Positions 58,119-64,000 of a stretch of 64,000 nt of DNA are shown piece after piece; position 1 is the first letter of the stretch; each line of letters starts with the position of its first letter. The notes below the pieces were generated by a model. The model saw only the letters and a list, made by a program, of their open reading frames with translations. It was not told where the DNA came from and made no database searches. The position numbers and the translations under genes are program-made. The stretch lies in assembly GCF_010119225.1 (NCBI RefSeq), contig NZ_WNKF01000001.1, positions 248,001-312,000 on the forward strand, given 5' to 3'. The stretch comes from Cyclobacterium roseum. Its GTDB lineage: Bacteria > Bacteroidota > Bacteroidia > Cytophagales > Cyclobacteriaceae.

Positions 58119-58682
58119 ATGAGCACTATTTGGATTGTACTTATTATCGTCGTAGTGGTCGGTATTTTTGTTGTATCACTGTATAACAAGCTTGTCGCCT
58201 ATAAAAATAACCGTGAAAATGCCTTTGCTGATATCGACGTGCAGTTAAAACAACGCCACGACCTGATTCCACAGTTAGTAAGCAGTGTGAAAGGCTATAT
58301 GGAGCACGAAGCGGGAGTACTTACCCGGGTTACGGAGGCCAGGTCTCGTGCCATGAACGCCTCTACCATAGATGGAAAGATTGCTGCCGAACAGGAGCTG
58401 GGTTCCGCCTTGCAAGGATTGCAGATTCAGGTGGAAGCCTATCCGGACCTTAAAGCAAACACGAATTTCCTGCAGTTACAAAATGAAATTTCCGATGTGG
58501 AAAACAAACTCGCAGCCGCCAGAAGGTATTTCAACTCGGCAACCAAAGAGTTCAACGTGGCCGTTCAGAGCTTTCCTTCCAATATGATTGCCGGGATGTT
58601 TGGATTTCATACCGAGCAAATGTTTGATGTGGGCACTTCCGAAAGGGAGCGACTGGACCAGGCACCCGAAATTAAATTTTAG
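58119..58682 (+). CDS. LemA family protein
   Basis: A 187-residue membrane-anchored protein with one N-terminal span (about 4-22) and a helical-bundle domain. Family signatures are YNKLVAYKNNRENAFADIDVQLKQRHDLIPQLV-type sequence (key part VQLKQRHDLIPQLV, about 46-59) and ENKLAAARRYFN (about 129-140). LemA proteins are widely paired with M48 metalloproteases, as here, where the protease gene follows after seven bases. The biochemical role of LemA is unclear; an envelope quality-control role is usually proposed. Confidence 0.92.
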   Translation: MSTIWIVLIIVVVVGIFVVSLYNKLVAYKNNRENAFADIDVQLKQRHDLIPQLVSSVKGYMEHEAGVLTRVTEARSRAMNASTIDGKIAAEQELGSALQGLQIQVEAYPDLKANTNFLQLQNEISDVENKLAAARRYFNSATKEFNVAVQSFPSNMIAGMFGFHTEQMFDVGTSERERLDQAPEIKF

Positions 58683-58689
58683 GAAATAG

Positions 58690-59625
58690 ATGGCAAAATA
58701 TATAGGGATTCAAACACAAATCCGTAGAAATAATTTCCGTTCTATTTTGTTGTTGCTGGGATTCCCATTACTTATTTTGGCGGCGGTTTATGCCTTCCTT
58801 TATTTCACCTTGCCACCCGATGGTTCTACGGAAGCCATCAATGATAACTTTCTAAGTACGATACCGGGAGTACTCATTGCAGTGGTTATTTGGTTTGTGA
58901 TTGCTTATTTTTTTCACACCAAAATGATTAGCGGGGCCGCAGGATCCAAGCCTTTGGAAAGGAAGGAAAACATGCGTGTCTACAATCTGTTAGAGAATCT
59001 GTGCATCAGTAAAGGCATGAGAATGCCTAAAATTCAGATTATTGAGGATCCGGCACTAAATGCCTTCGCCAGTGGAATAAATGAAAAAACGTATACCGTA
59101 ACCCTTACAAGAGGAATTATCGACGAACTCAACGACGAAGAACTGGAAGGAGTGATTGCTCACGAGCTCATGCATATTAGGAATAAGGATGTGAGGCTGT
59201 TGATCATCTCCATCATTTTTGTCGGTATTTTCTCCTTTATCGCCCAAATCTTATTTCGAAGCATGTTATTTGGAGGAGGCCGAAGGAGAGGCAAAAACGA
59301 TAACCGGGCCATGATTATTGCGCTTGTAATTGCCTTGGTAGCTTTCCTGCTATCCATGCTGTTCCGGTTTGCCATATCCCGAAAAAGAGAATACATGGCG
59401 GATAGCGGTGCAGCAGAGATGACCAAAAAACCCTGGGCCTTAGCAGCCGCTCTTAGTAAAATATCGGGGAATTTTCGGGTGCAAACGGTAAAAAGCGATG
59501 ATGTGGCGGAATTGTTTATTGAAAACAAGCCGGATAAGTCTTCCGGAATGGTGTCTGCTATTACGGGCTTATTTGCCACGCATCCGCCCATCGAAAAGCG
59601 AATTAAAATTCTGGAAGAATTTTAA
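58690..59625 (+). CDS. M48-family (HtpX-like) membrane zinc protease
   Basis: A 311-residue inner-membrane metalloprotease with four spans (about 16-36, 57-75, 171-191, 212-234). The zinc motif HELMH is at 158-162 in GVIAHELMHIRNKD, and the third ligand is probably the Glu in REYMADSGA. The N-terminal span pair followed by the protease domain is as in HtpX, which degrades misfolded membrane proteins. It follows lemA and precedes dnaJ, so three proteostasis genes lie together. Confidence 0.92.
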   Translation: MAKYIGIQTQIRRNNFRSILLLLGFPLLILAAVYAFLYFTLPPDGSTEAINDNFLSTIPGVLIAVVIWFVIAYFFHTKMISGAAGSKPLERKENMRVYNLLENLCISKGMRMPKIQIIEDPALNAFASGINEKTYTVTLTRGIIDELNDEELEGVIAHELMHIRNKDVRLLIISIIFVGIFSFIAQILFRSMLFGGGRRRGKNDNRAMIIALVIALVAFLLSMLFRFAISRKREYMADSGAAEMTKKPWALAAALSKISGNFRVQTVKSDDVAELFIENKPDKSSGMVSAITGLFATHPPIEKRIKILEEF

Positions 59626-59681
59626 TCGTATAGAATGACCGAAATCAAAAAATTTATTCTCCTCAAGAAAGACTGATAACG

Positions 59682-60584
59682 ATGGATTTTATTGATTATT
59701 ACAAGGTTCTGGAGATAAGCAAAGAGGCGAGCCAGGAAGACATTAAAAAGGCTTATCGAAAGCTAGCCAGAAAATACCACCCGGATCTAAACCCCAATGA
59801 CCTGGATGCGCAAAAGAAATTTCAGGCGGTGAATGAAGCCAATGAAGTTCTGAGCGATCCCGAGAAAAGGAAAAAATACGATCAGTACGGCAAAGACTGG
59901 AAGCATGCTGATTCCTTTCAAGGTCGGTCTCAAGGAGGTTCCGCAGGAAATCAGGGCAGGCGCTATCAGGCTGAGGATTTTGAACAGGCATTTGGACAAG
60001 GTGGTTTTTCTGATTTTTTTGAGTCCTTATTTGGAGGGGGCGGAGCAAGGGGAGAATCGAACATCAGATTTAAAGGACAGGATGTCCGTGCTACCCTGGA
60101 ATTACCTCTAAGAGAAGTGTTGCATACCCATAAACGAACACTTGCCTTAAACGACAAGAAAATCAGACTAACCATCCACGCAGGGGTAGAGGATGGACAA
60201 ACCATCCGAATTAAAGGGCATGGAGGCGAAGGAGTCAACGGAGGTCCAAAGGGGGACCTTTATTTAACGTTCAAAATTCTGCCAGACCCCGTGTGTACCC
60301 GGGAAGGAAAGAATTTGTACAAAACGGAACATCTGGACTTGTATACAGCTGTTTTGGGAGGAGAGATCGTTACAGAAACCTTATCCGGTAAGGTAAAATT
60401 GAAGGTACCCGCAGGCACTCAAAATGGAACCAAAGTCAAGCTAAAGGGGAAAGGTTTTCCCTTATATAAAAACGAACGTGTTTTGGGTGATTTATATCTA
60501 ACCTATCAGGTAAAGATACCCAAAAACCTTTCGGAGGAGGAAAAGAAATTGTTTACGGAATTGGCAAACCTGAATAAATCATGA
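59682..60584 (+). CDS. DnaJ-class co-chaperone, CbpA-like
   Basis: A 300-residue Hsp40 protein. The J domain has the HPD motif at 33-35 ([10 protein letters not shown]). It is followed by a Gly/Ser-rich linker (about 80-115, [22 protein letters not shown]). Two beta-barrel substrate-binding domains end the protein ([33 protein letters not shown]). The cysteine-rich zinc region of DnaJ is missing, which makes it CbpA/class B. Its stop overlaps the start of the CbpM-like modulator gene by four bases, the same pairing as cbpA-cbpM in E. coli. Confidence 0.93.
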   Translation: MDFIDYYKVLEISKEASQEDIKKAYRKLARKYHPDLNPNDLDAQKKFQAVNEANEVLSDPEKRKKYDQYGKDWKHADSFQGRSQGGSAGNQGRRYQAEDFEQAFGQGGFSDFFESLFGGGGARGESNIRFKGQDVRATLELPLREVLHTHKRTLALNDKKIRLTIHAGVEDGQTIRIKGHGGEGVNGGPKGDLYLTFKILPDPVCTREGKNLYKTEHLDLYTAVLGGEIVTETLSGKVKLKVPAGTQNGTKVKLKGKGFPLYKNERVLGDLYLTYQVKIPKNLSEEEKKLFTELANLNKS

Positions 60585-60892
60585 ATAAACCCGATGAATC
60601 CCTTATATCCCTGAATCAATTTTGTACCTCTTGTGGAATTGAGATTTCCTTTGTACAAGCCTTATCCGAGCAGGGACTTTGTGAGTTGGTGGAGAGAGAG
60701 GCAACTACCTATGTGTTGCTGGACGAGATTGCCCGGCTGGAGCGCCTGTCACGATTGCATTACGAAATGGAAATAAATTTGGAAGGCCTTCATGCAATTA
60801 GTCACTTACAGAAAAAGATCGAGGACCTGGAAGAACAAGTCAAAGACCTGAAAAGAAAACTACAACGACACGAAAGTACTCATCTGTTGTAG
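60581..60892 (+). CDS. CbpM-like chaperone modulator
   Basis: A 103-residue protein of the CbpM/MerR-2 group. An N-terminal winged-helix-like half ([44 protein letters not shown]) is followed by a C-terminal coiled coil (about 70-98, [20 protein letters not shown]). CbpM binds the J domain of CbpA and inhibits it. Translational coupling with the CbpA-like gene supports this role here. Its TAG stop codon at 60890-60892 overlaps the last three bases of an opposing tRNA gene, an unusually tight arrangement. Confidence 0.85.
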   Translation: MNKPDESLISLNQFCTSCGIEISFVQALSEQGLCELVEREATTYVLLDEIARLERLSRLHYEMEINLEGLHAISHLQKKIEDLEEQVKDLKRKLQRHESTHLL

Positions 60893-60964
60893 GTCGTACC
60901 AGGCTCGAACTGGTGACCTCTGCCCTGTCAAGGCAGCGCTCTGAACCAACTGAGCTAACGACCT
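60890..60964 (-). tRNA. tRNA-Val (anticodon GAC)
   Basis: Read on the minus strand, 75 bases fold as a tRNA. Acceptor AGGTCGT pairs with ACGACCT (7 bp). The D stem is GCTC/GAGC. The anticodon stem CTGCC/GGCAG encloses TTGACAG, giving GAC, which reads GUC and GUU (valine). The T stem is ACCAG/CTGGT with loop TTCGAGC, and A is the discriminator base. The CCA end is not encoded. The 3' end overlaps the stop codon of the convergent CbpM-like gene. Confidence 0.93.
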
Positions 60965-61018
60965 GGGTTCTGATTGCAATGATACAGGAATTCATTTAAT
61001 AATTCAACACATACCTTT

Positions 61019-61026
61019 CAAATATA
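61019..61026 (-). promoter_or_regulatory. Candidate -7 box for the tRNA-Val gene
   Basis: The minus strand reads TATATTTG, matching TAnnTTTG, 54 bases upstream of the mature tRNA 5' end. No clear -33 TTTG, so a half-site call. Confidence 0.38.
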
Positions 61027-61051
61027 TTCTTCTCCCTTTTATCCACGGCCT

Positions 61052-62371
61052 ATGTCACGCATACCCAGCCTGTACCGAAAATTCCTGCTTCTCTTCCTGA
61101 TGGCTTCAACGCTTGGTGCGGTGGGAACGACCAATGGGCAACAGTTATCTGCTTCGGTCACAAAGACCGATATTACCCCTGAAAACAGCCAGTGGCTACT
61201 GGGATATGGCCCCCGAAAATCTACCGGAATCAACGATTCCATTTTTCATAGAATCATCCTTCTGAACGACGGCAGGGAAACATTTTGTTTGATTTCGTCC
61301 GATATATGCCTGGTTTCGCCTGCCGAATACGACCGGGTGGCACAGGAAATCCAAAATCGTTTTGGTATTCCGATGCTGAATATCTGGTGGACGGTAACGC
61401 ACACCCATTCTGCGCCCGAAGTAGGTCCTCCGGGATTACCCGAAGCCTTTATGGGAGATCGGTATACCCACGAATGGGATCGGGAATATACCCGGATGGT
61501 GACGGATAAAATGCTGGCGGCCATAGAAGAAGGGTTAAAAAACCTGGAACCGGCACAAATGGGCTGGGGCTGGGGATTTTCACAAGCCAACATTAACCGC
61601 AGGGCCATCGACGAAAACGGAAAAGCGTCATTGGGATTGAATCCGGATGGACCAGTAGATCGCAAAATTGGATTGATCCGCATCGACAAAGCCAATGGGG
61701 ATCCCTTGGCATTAGTGGCCAATTATCCCATTCATGGGACCGTTTTGGGGCAGGAACATACGACCATTAGTGGGGATGCCCCGGGAATTGTGGCTAGTTA
61801 TGTAGAGGAGGAACTTGGCGTGCCCATGCTTTTTATTAATGGAGCAGCGGGTAACCTGGCACCCATTTATAGTGTATATCCCAATCCAGCAGCCGGTCAT
61901 CTCAGCCAGTTTAAGGTTTTGCTGGGAGACAAAATCCTGGATGCCTATCGAAAAATTCAATCGCTAACGGGAGATATCGATCTCCAAACCGCTGCTTTGA
62001 CGGTAACCACTCCGCGAAAGGATGAGCTCGGCTGGCCAGATGACCTCAGTGCGTATACCCGGAATGACGCGCAGGGAAAACCTCAAGTTTTATTGCCCAT
62101 CCGCTTTCTGAGAATCAATCAATCCCTCGCTTTATGGAGTGCTCCATTGGAACTCTTTTGTGAATTGTCCAACGAAGTTCGTCAGGATTCTCCTTTTCCC
62201 TATACCTTTTATTATGGATATAGCAATGGTTGGCTGGGGTATTTGCCCACCGCAGCGGCCTATGCCCATGGGGGATACGAAGTAGAACGGGTAAATGCAT
62301 TTACACCGAGAGCCGGTGATGACCTGGTCTCCGCTGTTTCTTCTTTTTTAATGGGATGGTTGTCTGAATAA
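61052..62371 (+). CDS. Neutral/alkaline ceramidase-domain protein, exported
   Basis: A 439-residue protein with a signal peptide (about 1-30, ending TNGQQ) and a single domain like the N-terminal catalytic part of neutral ceramidase (PF04734). Conserved segments are ASVTKTDITPE, LISSDICLV, TVTHTHSAPEVGP (zinc histidines, about 114-126), NYPIHGTVLG and ISGDAPGIVASYVEEELG, INGAAGNLAPIY. The C-terminal Ig-like ceramidase domain is missing, as in many shorter relatives in Bacteroidota and Planctomycetes whose substrates are not known to be ceramides. The gene lies 22 bases upstream of a large lipoprotein gene and is probably co-transcribed with it. Confidence 0.83.
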   Translation: MSRIPSLYRKFLLLFLMASTLGAVGTTNGQQLSASVTKTDITPENSQWLLGYGPRKSTGINDSIFHRIILLNDGRETFCLISSDICLVSPAEYDRVAQEIQNRFGIPMLNIWWTVTHTHSAPEVGPPGLPEAFMGDRYTHEWDREYTRMVTDKMLAAIEEGLKNLEPAQMGWGWGFSQANINRRAIDENGKASLGLNPDGPVDRKIGLIRIDKANGDPLALVANYPIHGTVLGQEHTTISGDAPGIVASYVEEELGVPMLFINGAAGNLAPIYSVYPNPAAGHLSQFKVLLGDKILDAYRKIQSLTGDIDLQTAALTVTTPRKDELGWPDDLSAYTRNDAQGKPQVLLPIRFLRINQSLALWSAPLELFCELSNEVRQDSPFPYTFYYGYSNGWLGYLPTAAAYAHGGYEVERVNAFTPRAGDDLVSAVSSFLMGWLSE

Positions 62372-62393
62372 AAATGAATTGCCAATAACTATT

Positions 62394-64000
62394 ATGAAAA
62401 ACGTACTCTTTCATCTACCAGCATTCCTGTACCTACTAACGGTAGTCTGCGCCTGCCAACATGAAAATTCCCCTGCAAATCTTCCGGCAGGTTTTGAATT
62501 GGACGAGCGGTTCCAAATGGAGTTAATTGCTGCCGAACCACTGGTGGCGGATCCTGTTGACATGTGCATCGATGGAAAGGGAAGGATGTTTGTGGTAGAA
62601 ATGCACGGTTACCCACTGGACGTAAGTGGCAGTGGAAAGGTAAAACTTTTGGTAGATACCGACGGGGATGGAGTCATGGATCAGCACACGGTATTTGCCG
62701 ATAATCTCATCTTGCCTACGGGTATTATGGCTTGGAAAAAGGGTGTGTTGGTGACAGACCCGCCAAATGTGCTTTACCTGGAGGATACCAATGAGGATGG
62801 AATAGCAGACAAGCGGGAGGTGATTTTAACCGGTTTTGCCCGCTCCAATCCGCAACATAATGTAAATAGCCCCCGCTACGGATTGGATAACTGGATTTAC
62901 CTGGGCCATGAACCGGCGGTCACGACGGTGATGTTTACGGAAAAACTGGGTGACAAAGGTAGTGAAATCCACTTTCCATTTCTCCCGGAAGGACCCCAAT
63001 TGCCCGTCAATGCAGGTGGCAGAAGCATTCGATTCAAGCCGGATGGGTCCGGGTTGGAACGCTTGGCGAGCAGGACGCAATTCGGCCATGCCACGGATAA
63101 ATGGGGAGAACGATTTCTGATCAATAATAATAACCATTTGATTCACGAAGTGCTTCCTGCCAGGTATTTGGGTAAAAACCCTTTTTTCCCGATTAGCAAT
63201 GTCACCCAATCCGTATCCGATCACGGTAATGCTGCAGAGGTGTATCCCATCACAGATAATCCCGAACATCAGCTCTTGACGGATATCGGGGTCATGACCT
63301 CCGCTTGTGGGATCACCCCTTATTTGGGAGGAGCATTCCCCGAACCATTTGATCAGGTGGTCTTTACGGCAGAACCCGTTAGTAATCTGGTTCACGCAGA
63401 TATTTTACATGAAATAGGTGCCACCTTTACGGGGAGCAAATTATATCAGCGAAATGAATTTCTTCGATCCCGGGATGCCTGGTTCAGGCCGGTCAATATG
63501 TATCTGGGGCCGGATGGCGCCTTGTACTTGCTGGACTACCACCGAAAAATCATCGAACATCCGGAATGGATGGCGGACGAAGTGACGCAATCCGGAGCGC
63601 TTTATGAGGGAACGGATAAAGGCAGAATCTACCGAATCAGTCCAAAGGGGTCGGGAAATGCCGATTGGTCACAGTCCATTGATTTGGAGCAGTTTACGGA
63701 TCAAGACTTAATTGAAAAATTATCGGATCCCAACCATTGGTGGCGATCCAATGCCCAACGGATTTTGGTGGAGCGCAATCCGAATCCCCTTCCCGGGGAA
63801 TTGGTGGAACTTGCTGGAAATGCCAGCCAGCCACTGGGCCGCCTTCATGCCCTATGGACCTTGCATGGTTTGGGAAAATTGCAGGCAGAACAGGTGAAAG
63901 AAGCATTGCAAGATCCGGAGGCAGGGGTTCGGAAAAATGCGCTCAAATTGGCGGAGTTTTTTCCAGAAAAACTGGCAGGCTGGAATCAGGACCTAACGGC
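62394..64000 (+). CDS. Large lipoprotein, PVC-type membrane-bound dehydrogenase family (partial)
   Basis: An open frame from the ATG at 62394 that runs past the window end (535 codons visible). The signal peptide ends with lipobox-like VCAC (Cys21). A six-bladed propeller-type domain follows (about 30-400), with LPAGFELDERFQMELIAAEP, DGKGRMFVVEMHGYP, VDTDGDGVMDQHTVFAD, EDTNEDGIADKREV and MYLGPDGALYLLDYH. After about 440 residues a HEAT-like repeat region begins (WWRSNAQRILVERNP, GRLHALWTLHGLG, DPEAGVRKNALKLAEF). This layout is that of the putative membrane-bound dehydrogenase group abundant in Planctomycetes and Bacteroidota; a C-terminal cytochrome c domain is often present and would lie beyond the window. 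Substrate unknown. Confidence 0.8.
   Translation, partial: MKNVLFHLPAFLYLLTVVCACQHENSPANLPAGFELDERFQMELIAAEPLVADPVDMCIDGKGRMFVVEMHGYPLDVSGSGKVKLLVDTDGDGVMDQHTVFADNLILPTGIMAWKKGVLVTDPPNVLYLEDTNEDGIADKREVILTGFARSNPQHNVNSPRYGLDNWIYLGHEPAVTTVMFTEKLGDKGSEIHFPFLPEGPQLPVNAGGRSIRFKPDGSGLERLASRTQFGHATDKWGERFLINNNNHLIHEVLPARYLGKNPFFPISNVTQSVSDHGNAAEVYPITDNPEHQLLTDIGVMTSACGITPYLGGAFPEPFDQVVFTAEPVSNLVHADILHEIGATFTGSKLYQRNEFLRSRDAWFRPVNMYLGPDGALYLLDYHRKIIEHPEWMADEVTQSGALYEGTDKGRIYRISPKGSGNADWSQSIDLEQFTDQDLIEKLSDPNHWWRSNAQRILVERNPNPLPGELVELAGNASQPLGRLHALWTLHGLGKLQAEQVKEALQDPEAGVRKNALKLAEFFPEKLAGWNQDLT

Overview
The window looks like a chromosomal segment of a member of the Bacteroidota, most likely a marine or soil Cytophagales (Cyclobacteriaceae/Algoriphagus-like). 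The reasons are a SusC/SusD pair, Bacteroidota-restricted families (GSCFA, DUF5683, DUF4230), the gene order parA-parB-DUF5683-dapB-lepB, weak or absent Shine-Dalgarno sequences, and repeated TAnnTTTG promoter boxes with, at best, TTTG-N18/19-TAnnTTTG. Genus is inference. No insertion sequence, prophage, integrase or CRISPR array was seen. Both edge genes (1-67 and 62394-64000) are cut by the window.

Layout. 1-2300: cut secreted protein, orphan HPt protein, small membrane protein, unknown 214-aa protein, deoxynucleoside kinase. 2459-8466: tight five-gene operon (ethanolamine-type permease, glutamine-synthetase-like ligase, iron alcohol dehydrogenase, class I amidotransferase/hydrolase, aldehyde dehydrogenase) that reads as a gamma-glutamylation route for an amino alcohol such as ethanolamine. 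8467-16372: long leader with a hairpin, SusC, SusD, terminator, and a Tat-exported phospholipase C. The two blocks together suggest phospholipid head-group scavenging. 16913-20822: sugar-acid operon (KDGal kinase, KDPG/KDPGal aldolase, GntP permease, FAH-family dehydratase). 21019-34050: housekeeping: pyrG, yidC, UPF0173 hydrolase, parAB, DUF5683, dapB, lepB, ung, apaG, methyltransferase, coiled-coil protein, rpsF-rpsR-rplI. 34192-39760: GSCFA, YyaL-type thioredoxin-fold protein, priA.

40416-48808 holds seven closely packed genes: alpha/beta hydrolase with a cysteine nucleophile, acetoacetate-decarboxylase-like protein, two small membrane proteins, patatin, membrane-anchored metallophosphoesterase, and a cholesterol-oxidase-like GMC oxidoreductase. 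I know of no characterised pathway with this set; it looks like a lipid or isoprenoid processing system. After two tandem ~135-bp GC-rich hairpin repeats (48883-49181) comes a four-gene minus-strand unit (49238-54523): two DUF4230 proteins, a multi-spanning membrane protein fused to an N-acetylmuramidase domain, and a membrane-anchored DUF5675 protein. This is a second candidate for an undescribed envelope system.

54940-57560 encodes an IorAB-type two-subunit molybdenum hydroxylase. 58119-60892 is a proteostasis group (LemA, M48 protease, CbpA-like DnaJ, CbpM-like modulator) whose last stop codon overlaps the 3' end of an opposing tRNA-Val(GAC). 61052-64000 carries a ceramidase-domain protein and the start of a lipoprotein of the large PVC-type membrane-bound dehydrogenase family.
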